Shown: positions 8,637-17,511 of the stretch, piece by piece
How the letters are laid out: the number at the start of each line of letters is the position of its first letter
How positions within the stretch are numbered: position 1 is the stretch's first letter
NCBI RefSeq assembly: GCF_038096165.1
Contig: NZ_CP151076.1
Location: 5,329,501 to 5,393,500, forward strand
Length of the DNA stretch: 64,000 nucleotides
Direction: 5' to 3'
Origin: Pseudomonas sp. G.S.17
Lineage (GTDB): Bacteria > Pseudomonadota > Gammaproteobacteria > Pseudomonadales > Pseudomonadaceae
Made by a program: the position numbers and the translations under genes
Notes under the pieces: generated by a model
What the model was told of the DNA's origin: nothing
Database searches by the model: none
What the model saw: the letters and a program-made list of their open reading frames with translations, nothing else

Positions 8637-9788
8637 TCAGTTGATGGCGTAACCGCGATCCATTAGGCACGCCACCATCGAGCGGCGGTATACCTGAATC
8701 ATCGCCGGGGCTGGCTGATAACCCGGATTGGCCGGATCGAAGCTGCTTTGCTCCACGGACCAGCGATAGCAATCGTAACGGTCCTGTTCGATCTGCTCGG
8801 GGCTCTGGCCATTGGCCGGATACGCAACCGGATCGTAAGGGCTGCCCTGACCGATCGGCTGAGCATAACCGCCCGACTGAACCGGCTGCGGCGGCGTGGT
8901 CACGATGTATTCCTGAGTGTCGTTCTGATACATGTAGTAAGTGCCGGCCGCCAGGAAAAACAGCGAGCTGCCAATCACCACTTCCTGGGAATATGACGGC
9001 AGGCTGCGCACGCGAGCGCCATAAGGCGGCGTCACGACCACATAACGCGGGCCGTCCGGACGATACCAGTAGCCGCCCGAATAGAAATAATCCTGACCCC
9101 GATACGGCACACGCGAGTAATCCGAAGGCACGCGATCAATCACATGGCCCGGACGATATTGCGGACCCGGACCCCAGCCGTTGCCGTGGCCATCAGGTCG
9201 ACCTTCCCAATGATCATTGGGCCGATAATTGCCGCCCGCCTGACGATTGCGGTTGTTGCCGTTGTCGTTGTAATAGCCTTGGCGTGGTTGCTGGGTCTGG
9301 CGTGATTCGCCGGGACCGCTCTGGATCGGCAGATTGTTCTGGCGCTGCTGCAACTGCTCGCGCTCGACCTGACGCTGCTGATTCTGCTGTTCCTGAATCT
9401 GCCGCTGCTGGTTTTGCTGTTGCTGGTTTTGCAGGCGCTGGTTCTGCTGCTCTTGCTGCCGCTGCTGGACCTGTTGCTGCTGAATCTGCTGTTGTTGCTG
9501 GCGCTCGACCTGCCGCTGCTGGCCCTGCTGCTGTTGAATCTGCTGTTGCTGCTGGCGCTCGACCTGCCGCTGCTGGCCTTGCTGCTGTTGAATCTGCTGC
9601 TGTTGCTGACGTTGCTGCTGGTATTGCTGCCCGGCGTTATTCTGCTCGCGTCCCTGCCCGCCGCCATTGTCGGAGTTGCCGCGGTTCTGTTCACGCGGAC
9701 CCTGGCCCTGATCCTCAGCCAATGCCTGAGCGCTGATGCTCAGACACAACAGGCTTACACCTGCCAAATGCCAGATGCCTGATTTCAT
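8637..9788 (-). CDS. Gln-rich exported protein, DUF6515-like C-terminus
   Basis: A 383-residue protein. A signal peptide (residues 1-24, ending AQALA) is followed by a Gln/Arg-rich low-complexity region to about residue 170, in which an 18-residue unit (containing QQGQQRQVER) is repeated almost perfectly. A Gly/Asn/Arg/Tyr-rich linker follows. From about 225 comes a conserved domain with GQDYFYSGGYWYRPDG and YVVVTPPYG, then a hydrophobic segment and an EQDRYDCYRWS motif with a second Cys near the C-terminus. The C-terminal part matches the DUF6515 type of envelope proteins with no assigned function. A GAGGAAAAC box precedes the ATG. Confidence 0.8.
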   Translation of the reverse strand: MKSGIWHLAGVSLLCLSISAQALAEDQGQGPREQNRGNSDNGGGQGREQNNAGQQYQQQRQQQQQIQQQQGQQRQVERQQQQQIQQQQGQQRQVERQQQQQIQQQQVQQRQQEQQNQRLQNQQQQNQQRQIQEQQNQQRQVEREQLQQRQNNLPIQSGPGESRQTQQPRQGYYNDNGNNRNRQAGGNYRPNDHWEGRPDGHGNGWGPGPQYRPGHVIDRVPSDYSRVPYRGQDYFYSGGYWYRPDGPRYVVVTPPYGARVRSLPSYSQEVVIGSSLFFLAAGTYYMYQNDTQEYIVTTPPQPVQSGGYAQPIGQGSPYDPVAYPANGQSPEQIEQDRYDCYRWSVEQSSFDPANPGYQPAPAMIQVYRRSMVACLMDRGYAIN

Positions 9789-9906
9789 GTTTTCCTCACT
9801 GGGACGCGGTTGTGCGCGATGTACATAAATAAGACTGCGTTATAGGCGCGTCGTTCGGCGCACTCTATCAGTACGCCATCACTGTCGGACATAATCCGCA
9901 CACAAG

Positions 9907-9932
9907 AAAAAGGGGACCTCGCGGCCCCCCTT
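9907..9932 (-). terminator. Rho-independent terminator (minus strand)
   Basis: On the minus strand a GC-rich hairpin (AAGGGGGGCC, loop GCGA, GGTCCCCTT) is followed by five T residues. The plus strand has no T run, so it terminates leftward transcription. The nearest gene to the left reads away from it, so it must serve a transcript arising at about 10000-10200. Confidence 0.75.
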
Positions 9933-10144
9933 GAAAATTTCGTCCTGGCTCAACGCTTGTGGCGTCGGCTCACCTCATGCCGTCTTCTGGACAGTATGTA
10001 GCCCGGGGGCCTTGCCAACCCTTTGGGGCTGGAGGCCGCAGCTGGCCTGATTTGGCGAGCCGCGCTGGACGCTATGTCCGGGCAGTGATTCTGTTTAAAA
10101 GAATAGGCCTGAGACACCAGCAGGGGATTGCTAAAATTGCTCAA
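9933..10144 (-). other. Candidate minus-strand small RNA or decayed gene opposite the Lrp-type regulator
   Basis: No recognisable protein is encoded here, yet a terminator at 9907-9932 closes a leftward transcript that should start in the region shared with the divergent regulator gene. A 64-codon open frame runs from a TTG at 10144 to a TGA at 9950. Its composition (Arg/Ser/Pro-rich, no ribosome binding site) is poor for a real protein. It could be a small RNA, a very small gene, or the remnant of a gene once controlled by the divergent regulator. Confidence 0.35.
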
Positions 10145-10197
10145 TAAAACATCACTTGCGCAATTTTTAACTTCAGATAGATAATTCAGCGCAATTT
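10134..10197. promoter_or_regulatory. Candidate Lrp-type operator repeats
   Basis: The 9-mer GCGCAATTT occurs at 10158-10166 and again at 10189-10197, 31 bases apart (about three helical turns). An inverted near-copy (GAGCAATTT on the minus strand) lies at 10134-10142. They sit directly upstream of the Lrp/AsnC gene in an AT-rich stretch, as expected for an autoregulating Lrp family protein that binds several phased sites. This is inference from spacing and position only. Confidence 0.4.
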
Positions 10198-10217
10198 AAC
10201 CTAGAAAGGCGATCTTA

Positions 10218-10697
10218 GTGAGCAAACTCGACAGGTACGACTTGAGTATTTTGGCTGAATTGCAGCGTGACGCGCGCATCTCCAATCAAGAACTGGCTGA
10301 ACGCATCGGCCTGTCGCCTTCGCCTTGCTCGCGCCGGGTCAAGCAGCTTGAAGATGATGGCTATATCGTCCGCCAGGTCGCCTTGCTGGACCGCAAGAAG
10401 CTGGGATTGAACCTTACCGCTTACGTCTTGATCGGCATGGATCGACACACGCCCGAGCGATTCGAGAACTTCGAGATGCACATTCGCAACCTGCCCCAAG
10501 TGCTCGAGTGCAGCCTGGTGACGGGAATGGACGCCGATTATCAGCTCAAGGTCGTGGTGTCTGACATGGATCACTATCAGAAACTGCTGCTGGGCCACCT
10601 TACGCGCATTGAAGGCGTGACCAGCGTCCGCTCGAGCTTTGTGCTCAATCAGGTGCTGGCCAGTACCGAACTGCCGCTGATCCACCTGCGCAACTGA
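10218..10697 (+). CDS. Lrp/AsnC family transcriptional regulator
   Basis: A 159-residue protein. The N-terminal winged helix (residues 4-60, with LDRYDLSILAELQRDARIS and the recognition helix SPSPCSRRVKQLE) is followed by the RAM ligand-binding domain (about 70-150, with VLECSLVTGMDADYQLKV). The length and order are standard for Lrp/AsnC proteins, which respond to amino acids as octamers or dimers. The protein resembles MdeR-type regulators of methionine catabolism, but no mdeA-like gene is present next to it, so the effector is unknown. A GAAAGG box precedes the start (GTG or ATG-equivalent GTGAGC frame at 10218). Confidence 0.88.
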   Translation: MSKLDRYDLSILAELQRDARISNQELAERIGLSPSPCSRRVKQLEDDGYIVRQVALLDRKKLGLNLTAYVLIGMDRHTPERFENFEMHIRNLPQVLECSLVTGMDADYQLKVVVSDMDHYQKLLLGHLTRIEGVTSVRSSFVLNQVLASTELPLIHLRN

Positions 10698-10781
10698 CCG
10701 GGCGCGCCATCGAGCCGCATGGGAGGGATCGCACAGTTCCCGTATAATCGCCGCCCACTGCCTTTGTACTGGAGATGAATA

Positions 10782-10982
10782 ATGGATCCTGCGGTTTTCG
10801 AAGAGTGGATGATGACGATCCTGGTCACCATCCTGATCGGGTTCATGGGCTTCATCGTCTGGGACCTGGCGAAGAAATCCAAGGCCGGCAAATTCGGTAC
10901 CTTCATCCTGTTCTTCGTACTCGGACTCGGGATCATGGCCTTCGTGATCAAGACCGTGGTGATTGCTTACCTGGAGAGTTGA
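10782..10982 (+). CDS. DUF2788 family small membrane protein
   Basis: A 66-residue protein with two membrane segments (MTILVTILIGFMGFIVWDLA and FGTFILFFVLGLGIMAFVIK) joined by a basic loop (KKSKAGK). This is the full length of DUF2788 proteins, which are conserved in Pseudomonas and have no known function. An ACTGGAG box lies 9 bases before the ATG. A REP pair follows within 10 bases of the stop. Confidence 0.85.
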   Translation: MDPAVFEEWMMTILVTILIGFMGFIVWDLAKKSKAGKFGTFILFFVLGLGIMAFVIKTVVIAYLES

Positions 10983-10988
10983 TGATCC

Positions 10989-11078
10989 GTAGGACCGGCT
11001 TTAGCCGGGAGGCCAATACCACTAACCAAGCAGATGTATTGAATGCAAGGAAGTCCTCCCGGCTAAAGCCGGTCCTAC
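10989..11078. repeat. REP pair, GTAGGACCGG family, overlapping the rluE stop
   Basis: A forward copy begins at 10989 and an inverted copy ends at 11078. They share the core with AGCCGGGAGG and are separated by about 40 bases. The inverted copy overlaps the end of rluE by four bases and provides its TAG stop codon. Confidence 0.85.
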
Positions 11079-11701
11079 AGAGGCACTTCCCGCCATTGCC
11101 CTTGATCCAGCCCTTCCAGCGTCCAGTCACCAATCCTGACCCGCACCAGACGCAGCGTAGGCAAGCCCACGGCGGCGGTCATGCGCCGCACCTGGCGGTT
11201 GCGGCCTTCCTTGATCACCAGTTCCAGCCAGCTGGTCGGTATGCTTTTACGAAAGCGCACCGGCGGGTTGCGTGGCCAGAGTTCCGGTTCGTCCAGCTGA
11301 CGAGCCTGCGCGGGCAGCGTCGGCCCGTCGTTGAGCTGCACGCCGTCGCGCAATTGCTGCAACTGCTCGGCGCTTGGCTCGCCTTCGACCTGTACCCAGT
11401 AAGTTTTCGCCAGCTTGTGTTTCGGATCGGCGATACGCGCCTGTAGCTGACCGTCATTGGTCAGCAGCAACAATCCTTCGCTGTCCCGGTCCAGCCGTCC
11501 GGCCGGGTAAATACCGGGAATTTCGATGAAATCCTTGAGCGTCGCCCGCCCTTCTCCGTCACTGAACTGGGTCAGTACGTCGAAAGGTTTGTTGAACAGA
11601 ATCAGCTTCGGTTCGGCGGGCGGAGCTTTGGCGATACGACGGCCAGCGCCAGGGCTGGCGGGCGCAGGACGGCGAGAAACGGGGCGTTGAATGCGGGACA
11701 T
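11075..11701 (-). CDS. rluE: 23S rRNA pseudouridine(2457) synthase RluE
   Basis: A 208-residue member of the RsuA/RluB/E/F family. The catalytic motif [17 protein letters not shown] (about residues 68-84) contains the Asp nucleophile. [12 protein letters not shown] and [10 protein letters not shown] are further family signatures. An S4 domain is absent, as in RluE. The N-terminal 30 residues are a basic, Pro/Ala-rich extension. The enzyme isomerises U2457 in 23S rRNA. Translation ends within a REP sequence, so the last codons and stop come from the repeat junction. Confidence 0.9.
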   Translation of the reverse strand: MSRIQRPVSRRPAPASPGAGRRIAKAPPAEPKLILFNKPFDVLTQFSDGEGRATLKDFIEIPGIYPAGRLDRDSEGLLLLTNDGQLQARIADPKHKLAKTYWVQVEGEPSAEQLQQLRDGVQLNDGPTLPAQARQLDEPELWPRNPPVRFRKSIPTSWLELVIKEGRNRQVRRMTAAVGLPTLRLVRVRIGDWTLEGLDQGQWREVPL

Positions 11702-11724
11702 GACAGTTCAGGATTCGGCAAACA

Positions 11725-11750
11725 GAAAGGGCCACTTTAATGGCCCTTTC
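11725..11750 (-). terminator. Rho-independent terminator after amn
   Basis: A perfect 10-bp stem (GAAAGGGCCA / TGGCCCTTTC) with a 6-base loop lies between the amn stop at 11768 and the rluE start at 11701. Leftward transcription meets a T-rich stretch after the stem. Confidence 0.75.
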
Positions 11751-11767
11751 GTTAATTACCTAACCGA

Positions 11768-13231
11768 TCAACGGAACGGCGGCTCATCGAAGCTGCGCAA
11801 TTTGCGCGAGTGCAGCGAATTCAGCTCGGTGCGCAGCAGATCCAGCGCAGCGATGCCGATCTTCAAATGCTGGCTGACCGCACGTTCGTAGAACGCATTG
11901 GCCGAGCCCGGCAACTTGATTTCGCTGTGCAACGGCTTGTCCGAAACGCACAACAACGTGCCATAAGGCACCCGTAAACGGTAACCCTGGGCAGCGATGG
12001 TGCCGCTTTCCATGTCCACGGCAACCGCCCGCGACAGGTTGATCAACGGACGCTCCTGAGCCCAGCGCAATTCCCAGTTTCGGTCGTCGTAGGTCAGGAC
12101 CGTGCCGGTGCGCAGGCGCTTCTTCAGATCATCGCCACGTTCGCCGGTGATTTGCGCCGCCGACTCCTGCAAGGCGAGCTGCACTTCGGCCAGGGCCGGG
12201 ATCGGAATATGCGGCGGCAGCACACGGTCCAGAATCCCGTCGCGACGCATGTAGGCGTGAGCCAGCACGTAGTCGCCGATGGTCTGGGATTGGCGCAGCC
12301 CGCCGCAGTGGCCGATCATCAGCCAGCAATGCGGACGCAACACCGCCAGGTGATCGGTGATGTTCTTGGCGTTGGACGGGCCGACGCCGATATTGACCAG
12401 CGTCACGCCATGGCCGTCTTCGGCAATCAGGTGATAGGCCGGCATCTGGTAGCGATGCCAGACCACACTGGCGACGATGGCCTGCGCCTCGCCGTGATCC
12501 ATGCTCTTCTCGACCACGACGTTGCCCGGCAAGACCATGCGTACGAAACGCGGGTCTTCGCGGAGTTTTTCCAGGCCGTGGACGATGAACTGGTCAACGT
12601 AACGGTGGTAGTTGGTCAGCAGGATCCACGGCTGGACGTGACGCCAGTCGCTGCCGGTGTAATGCACCAGGCGCCGCAACGAGAAGTCCACGCGCGCGGC
12701 ATCGAACAACGCCAGCGGCAACGGATCAGTGTTGGCCCAGTCGTACAGGCCATCGGCGATGCCGTCGGTGGCGGCGGACAAATCAGTGCTGGGGAAAACC
12801 CGCGCCAGCGCTGCAGCGGTCACGCCGGAACCGGCCAGCTCGTCACCCTGCTCGACCACATACGGATAAGGAATATTCTGCTCGCTGACGCCGACTTCCA
12901 CCGTGATGGTGAAGTCGTTCATCAGTGGCACCAGCTGTTCCAGCAGGTATTTGCGGAAGGCTGCGGGGTGAGTCACGGTGACGCTGTAAGTGCCCGGCAG
13001 CTGGACTTTGGCGTAAGCCCGAGTGGTCAGCGGCACTTCGCCCTGACACAGATAAGTCAGACGAATCTCCGGATAACGGAACAGCGCACGCTGCTCGGCA
13101 TCAGGTTCGACACGGTCTTTGAGATAACGCTTGAGGGCCTGGCTCAGCGCATCGGTCGCGGTCTTGTGCAGTTCGGCGAGCCGATCAACGGCTTGTTCGG
13201 CAGTTTCAACGACAATAAACGCTGGGGTCAC
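11768..13231 (-). CDS. amn: AMP nucleosidase
   Basis: The protein hydrolyses AMP to adenine and ribose 5-phosphate in purine salvage. The start is taken as the GTG at 13231, with AGAAGGA 8 bases upstream, giving 487 residues beginning MTPAFIVVETAEQAVDRL, close to the 484 of the E. coli enzyme. A longer frame starting at 13300 adds 23 residues without family support. The N-terminal AMN domain (about 10-180) is followed by the phosphorylase-like domain, where GVGPSNAKNITDHLAVL, MIGHCGG and AVDMESGTIAAQGYR can be seen. The last includes the DMES purine-binding segment. Confidence 0.92.
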   Translation of the reverse strand: MTPAFIVVETAEQAVDRLAELHKTATDALSQALKRYLKDRVEPDAEQRALFRYPEIRLTYLCQGEVPLTTRAYAKVQLPGTYSVTVTHPAAFRKYLLEQLVPLMNDFTITVEVGVSEQNIPYPYVVEQGDELAGSGVTAAALARVFPSTDLSAATDGIADGLYDWANTDPLPLALFDAARVDFSLRRLVHYTGSDWRHVQPWILLTNYHRYVDQFIVHGLEKLREDPRFVRMVLPGNVVVEKSMDHGEAQAIVASVVWHRYQMPAYHLIAEDGHGVTLVNIGVGPSNAKNITDHLAVLRPHCWLMIGHCGGLRQSQTIGDYVLAHAYMRRDGILDRVLPPHIPIPALAEVQLALQESAAQITGERGDDLKKRLRTGTVLTYDDRNWELRWAQERPLINLSRAVAVDMESGTIAAQGYRLRVPYGTLLCVSDKPLHSEIKLPGSANAFYERAVSQHLKIGIAALDLLRTELNSLHSRKLRSFDEPPFR

Positions 13232-13324
13232 GATTCGTATCCTTCTGATCTTGCAGGCCTCCATCTTGCCTGCATCGTCGAGGGAAGGCACTAGCCGCAA
13301 CGCAGATCCAACGGGTTTTGCGTC

Positions 13325-14974
13325 TTAAAGAACCTGCGGCGCAGACCTCGCCACCAGCGCTTCGACATCCACGCCTCTGGGCAGCGCGCCATATACACCG
13401 CTGCGTGACGCCAGGCGGCTGGCGATGAAGCCGTCGCTGACCACGGAATTACCCGCTTCAAGCAATAACTTGGCCTGCAAGGCCAGGGCAATGTCTTCAG
13501 TAAGCTGGCGGGCGCGATACTGGATATCGCTGGTATCGCGCAACGCTGCCTTGAGCCGGTCGATGTGCATCGCCAGGTCCTGATCGCCGTGGCCGTCGCC
13601 CAACTCGGTGAACAACGCATCCAGCACGCCGGGTTCCTTGGACAGCGCGCGCAGTACATCAAGGCATTGCACGTTGCCCGAGCCTTCCCACGTCGAGTTG
13701 ACCGGCGCTTCGCGATACAGGCGCGGCAGGATGCTTTCTTCGACATAACCTGCGCCGCCCATGCATTCGGCAGCTTCATTGATCATCGCCGGGGCGCGTT
13801 TGCAGATCCAGTATTTGCCCACCGCCGTGACCAGCCGGGCGAAACGCGCCTCGTGGGGATCCTGCAAGTTATCCAAAGCGCGACCCATGCGCAGGGTCAG
13901 CGCCAGCGCAGCTTCGCTTTCCAGTGCCAGGTCGGCCAGGACGTTCTGCATCAATGGCTGCTCACTGAGCACGCGGCCGCCCACGGTTCGGTGCGCGCAG
14001 TGATGGCTGGCCTGGGTCAATGCCTGGCGCATCAGGGCGCTGGAACCGACCATGCAATCGAAGCGGGTCATGGCGACCATTTCGATAATGGTCGGCACAC
14101 CGCGACCTTCTTCGCCCAGCATCCAGGCAAACGCGCCGCGAAATTCGACTTCGCTGGAGGCGTTGGACCAATTGCCCAGTTTGTTCTTCAGGCGCTGTAT
14201 GTAGAACTCGTTGCGCGTGTCATCCGGGCGATGACGCGGCAGCAGGAAACACGTCAGGCCCTTGTCAGTCTGCGCCAGGGTCAGGAAGGCATCGCACATT
14301 GGCGCCGAGCAAAACCATTTGTGTCCGACCAGCTCATACGCCTGACCTGGCCCACCGGCGCCGACCGGATAAGCCCGAGTGGTGTTGGCCCGCACGTCGG
14401 TGCCGCCCTGTTTTTCGGTCATAGCCATGCCGATGGTCACGCCCGCCTTGTGCGCCATACCGACGTTACGCGGGTCGTACTCGGTGGCGAGAATCTTCGG
14501 CAACCAGCTTTGCGCGAGATCCGCCTGCATGCGCAGCGCCGGAACGCTGGCGAAGGTCATGGTCAACGGGCAACCGCTGCCGGCCTCGGCCTGACTGTGC
14601 AGATAGCTCATGGCGGCCCGTGCCACGTGCGCGCCGGGTTGCGGATGAGTCCAGGGCAAGGACGGAATGCCATGTTCCACCGCCGTGCGTATCAGTTGAT
14701 GGTAAGCCGGGTGAAACTCCACCAGATCGAGGCGATGCCCGTAGCGGTCATGGCTGACGAACACAGGTTTGTTCTGATTGGCAAGAAAACCCGCCTCCAT
14801 CAACGGTCCGCCCGCCAGCGCGCCATAGGCGTCGAGCCGCGCCTCGGCCCAACCCGCGCCGAACCGCTCGGACCAGTCTTGCAAAGGCAAGTCGATGCGA
14901 TACAGGTTACTGCCGTCCAGCGACGGCGGCTGATTGGTCACTTCGTGGGTTTCGGCGAACTGATGCAGGTTCAT
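13325..14974 (-). CDS. AidB-like acyl-CoA dehydrogenase family protein
   Basis: A 549-residue flavoprotein, close in length and layout to E. coli AidB (541). Signatures include the N-terminal AidB extension, SYLHSQAEAGSGCPLTMTFA, the flavin/substrate region GMAMTEKQGGTDVRANTT, and RLYREAPVNSTWEGSGNV with the AidB-type GSGNV turn. AidB is a FAD-binding, DNA-binding member of the acyl-CoA dehydrogenase superfamily linked to the adaptive response to alkylation. The start at 14974 follows an AGGAG box; the 24-codon upstream extension is not conserved in character. An isovaleryl-CoA dehydrogenase role is a less likely alternative. Confidence 0.85.
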   Translation of the reverse strand: MNLHQFAETHEVTNQPPSLDGSNLYRIDLPLQDWSERFGAGWAEARLDAYGALAGGPLMEAGFLANQNKPVFVSHDRYGHRLDLVEFHPAYHQLIRTAVEHGIPSLPWTHPQPGAHVARAAMSYLHSQAEAGSGCPLTMTFASVPALRMQADLAQSWLPKILATEYDPRNVGMAHKAGVTIGMAMTEKQGGTDVRANTTRAYPVGAGGPGQAYELVGHKWFCSAPMCDAFLTLAQTDKGLTCFLLPRHRPDDTRNEFYIQRLKNKLGNWSNASSEVEFRGAFAWMLGEEGRGVPTIIEMVAMTRFDCMVGSSALMRQALTQASHHCAHRTVGGRVLSEQPLMQNVLADLALESEAALALTLRMGRALDNLQDPHEARFARLVTAVGKYWICKRAPAMINEAAECMGGAGYVEESILPRLYREAPVNSTWEGSGNVQCLDVLRALSKEPGVLDALFTELGDGHGDQDLAMHIDRLKAALRDTSDIQYRARQLTEDIALALQAKLLLEAGNSVVSDGFIASRLASRSGVYGALPRGVDVEALVARSAPQVL

Positions 14975-15113
14975 GACGGGGGCTCCTGTTGACGGAACAC
15001 GGCTGCGGGACACAGTGCCGCAGGTCCATAAATCGCAGTGAACCACGCAGCCCGGTGTTTAAAAAGTGCCGTACCTGACTAAATATCGGCGCTTTTGCCC
15101 TGCGAATCGGACG

Positions 15114-17102
15114 CTAGAGGATTTCCCGACGTTCCTGCGAGTGCAGCTGCGCCTGACGGGAAAGCACCCGCAACGGCACGCTCAGCGTGAAACAGCTGCC
15201 GCGTCCGGGTTCGGACTGATGACTGAGAACGCCGCCCTGCAACTCGATCAATTGGGCGCAGATTGCCAGGCCGATGCCCAGCCCGCCGTACTCGCGCGTC
15301 ATGGAGCCATCGACCTGGAAAAAGCGCTGATAAGGGACGGCTTCGTTCAATCGAGTGAAACCAATGCCGCTGTCGATCACCTCAATCTTGACCTGGAAAG
15401 CGCCGGTACCCGCGGGCACGCCCGCGACGCGCACCTGGATGAAACCGGTCCCGGTGAACTTGAGGGCGTTATCCAGCAGGCATTCCAGGCATTGGCGCAA
15501 TTTGCCGGGATCACCTTGCACGTTGTCCGGCAAAGGCTCGTCCAGCTCCAGTACGAATTCCAGGCCCTTCGCTTGGGCCAATGGGCTGAAATCAGCCGCC
15601 ATCGACTGCAACAGCGCACGCAGATTGAACGACTCGGCAGCCACGCCAACCCGCCCGGCGCGTAACTCGGTAAGGGTCAGGATGCCGTTGACCAGACGCA
15701 TCATGTTTTGCGCCGAACAGGCTGCGGTCTGCTGATAGGACTCAAGCTCCGAGTCCATTTTCACGGTCTGCATGAGCTCAAGAGAGCCGATCACCCCATT
15801 CATTGGCGTACGCAGTTCGTGGGTCAGCGTGGCGAGAAACTCATCCTTGAGGCGATTGCTGGTGGCCAATTGCTCATTCAGCCGCTCCAGCTTTTCACCG
15901 GTTTGGTGCAGCACCCGCGCCTGTTCGTCACGGGCATGGTTGATGCGCGCGGCCAGCGCCATCGACAGCAGCGCGACTTCCAGTGCGGAGCCGATCTGAT
16001 TGGCAAACATCGTAAAAAAGGTATTGGGCAGATAGCCCATCAACATGCAGGTATGGATGGCACTGCCGACCAAAAAAGCCGACCAGGCGATGACAAAGTA
16101 CCGCGCGACGTACACGCCTTTGAAGATTGCGGCGAATCCGGCGGCAAAAATCACCAGCGTGCAGGCCAGCACCAGAATGTTCGCCAGGCGCAAGGCGAGG
16201 CTGTAATCAGGGTTGAGCGCCAGCACTGCCACCAGTCCGGCGAAGCCCATCAGCAGCGCCAACGCACGATCGACCCAGCGCCCGACGGCAGCAGTGTGCA
16301 GAAATGAGCGGGCGAACTGGCAGGCGAACAGCATCGACGCGCCGATCAAAAACGGCGGGGCCGCGTTGGCCCACCAAGTGTTATCCGGCCAGAGAAATTC
16401 GACACCTGTGCCATGGACCGCCAATTGATAGAGCCCGAACGGCGCGATGTAGAGGATGTAATACAAATAGCTGGCGTCGCGCATGCCTATATAAATGCAC
16501 AGGTTGTAAACCAGCATGACCAGCAACACGCCATACAACAAGCCGAGAAAGTACAGCCGGGCCGGCTGGTCTTCCAGATACGCGCGAGCAGACCAGAGAC
16601 TCAACGGCACCTGGATCGAACCCAGACTGGCCACCCGCAGATAGACCGTCCTGCTCTGCTCGGGCAGGACACTGAACTCGAACAGGTAATTGTTCTGTTT
16701 TAACTGGCGGCTGGAAAACGGCAGCATGTCGCCGGTACGGTTAACCAGCCGTGCGGTGCCGTAGTCATCGGTAAGATAAAGATCAACGTGATCCAGCGCC
16801 GGGAAGGCCACTTCCAACAGCCAGTCCCGATGCGCAGCGGAATCGTGGGGCCGGTAGTGCAGATCAACCTTTAGCCAGAATGCCGAGCGCGAATAGCCAG
16901 CATTCAAGGTCGCGCGCTTCAGCGGCTTGAAATGCGCGGCCATGGCCGACGAACTGACACTCTCTATCGTCGCCTGGCCGCTGGGGTCTTCAAATACTTG
17001 CGCCTTGGAACCCAACGCGAGGGTGCGGGTGCTTTCGTCGAATTCGACGGCGGCGGCCCAGACCGGCAACAAGGCGACCAGCAATAACAGCAAATAGCGC
17101 AT
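15114..17102 (-). CDS. 7TMR-DISM sensor histidine kinase
   Basis: A 662-residue membrane kinase. A signal peptide (1-18) precedes a periplasmic 7TMR-DISMED2 domain (about 30-175, with the FWLKVDL and LYLTDDYG strands). Seven membrane helices span about 183-385. A coiled linker leads to HisKA with the phospho-acceptor H428 in THELRTPMNG, then HATPase with N545 (LLDNALKFT), D577 (IDSGIGF) and GGLGIGLAIC (606-615). There is no receiver domain in this protein and no response regulator gene beside it, so its partner is elsewhere. DISMED2 domains are thought to bind carbohydrates or related ligands; the signal is unknown. Confidence 0.88.
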   Translation of the reverse strand: MRYLLLLLVALLPVWAAAVEFDESTRTLALGSKAQVFEDPSGQATIESVSSSAMAAHFKPLKRATLNAGYSRSAFWLKVDLHYRPHDSAAHRDWLLEVAFPALDHVDLYLTDDYGTARLVNRTGDMLPFSSRQLKQNNYLFEFSVLPEQSRTVYLRVASLGSIQVPLSLWSARAYLEDQPARLYFLGLLYGVLLVMLVYNLCIYIGMRDASYLYYILYIAPFGLYQLAVHGTGVEFLWPDNTWWANAAPPFLIGASMLFACQFARSFLHTAAVGRWVDRALALLMGFAGLVAVLALNPDYSLALRLANILVLACTLVIFAAGFAAIFKGVYVARYFVIAWSAFLVGSAIHTCMLMGYLPNTFFTMFANQIGSALEVALLSMALAARINHARDEQARVLHQTGEKLERLNEQLATSNRLKDEFLATLTHELRTPMNGVIGSLELMQTVKMDSELESYQQTAACSAQNMMRLVNGILTLTELRAGRVGVAAESFNLRALLQSMAADFSPLAQAKGLEFVLELDEPLPDNVQGDPGKLRQCLECLLDNALKFTGTGFIQVRVAGVPAGTGAFQVKIEVIDSGIGFTRLNEAVPYQRFFQVDGSMTREYGGLGIGLAICAQLIELQGGVLSHQSEPGRGSCFTLSVPLRVLSRQAQLHSQERREIL

Positions 17103-17511
17103 ACGGCCCCGGCGAACAGTTCAGATCGTGCGAATACTCCTTCCACTGGAGCTTCGGTACCTGCGAATTCGTTTTATTGGAATAGGTCCGGATCGTCCTT
17201 GAAGCCTTCGTCTCAGTGTGGCTTTCGTTTGTTGTGACTCTGTTTACCGGCAGGTTGCTTACCCACTACGACAAAGGGTCACGCGAAATCCATCCTGTGA
17301 TCAGAGTGCTGACAGCATAGCTGGCAATGGGGATTGGATACCAACAGTTTGCAATCTTCGCAAAGGCTCTATTCCGGCACTCTCCGCTCAAACACGAAAT
17401 TTTTCTGTGGGGATTTTCACTCCCGGCGTATAGAAATAGCGATTTGGCTTGCAGGAAAATTCCGAGGTCGGCGAGGGCCGCGCAAAACGTTTAGTGGTAA
17501 GCTCGCGCACC
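17103..17511. other. Intergenic region between kinase and thiD, no gene seen
   Basis: About 400 bases separate the divergent kinase and thiD genes. Short open frames here lack ribosome binding sites and family features. The THI-box signatures of a TPP riboswitch (CTGAGA and the later GAACCTGAT-like element) were looked for ahead of thiD and not found. Promoters for both genes must lie here but none is convincing by eye. Confidence 0.4.

Noticed and set aside
9414..9782. Leu-rich frame antisense to the Gln-rich gene
   Set aside because: It is the complement of CAG/CTG-type Gln codons; a by-product of the repeat, with no ribosome binding site.
17103..17511. TPP riboswitch ahead of thiD-thiE
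   Set aside because: The conserved THI-box elements could not be found; thiDE in Pseudomonas need not be riboswitch controlled.
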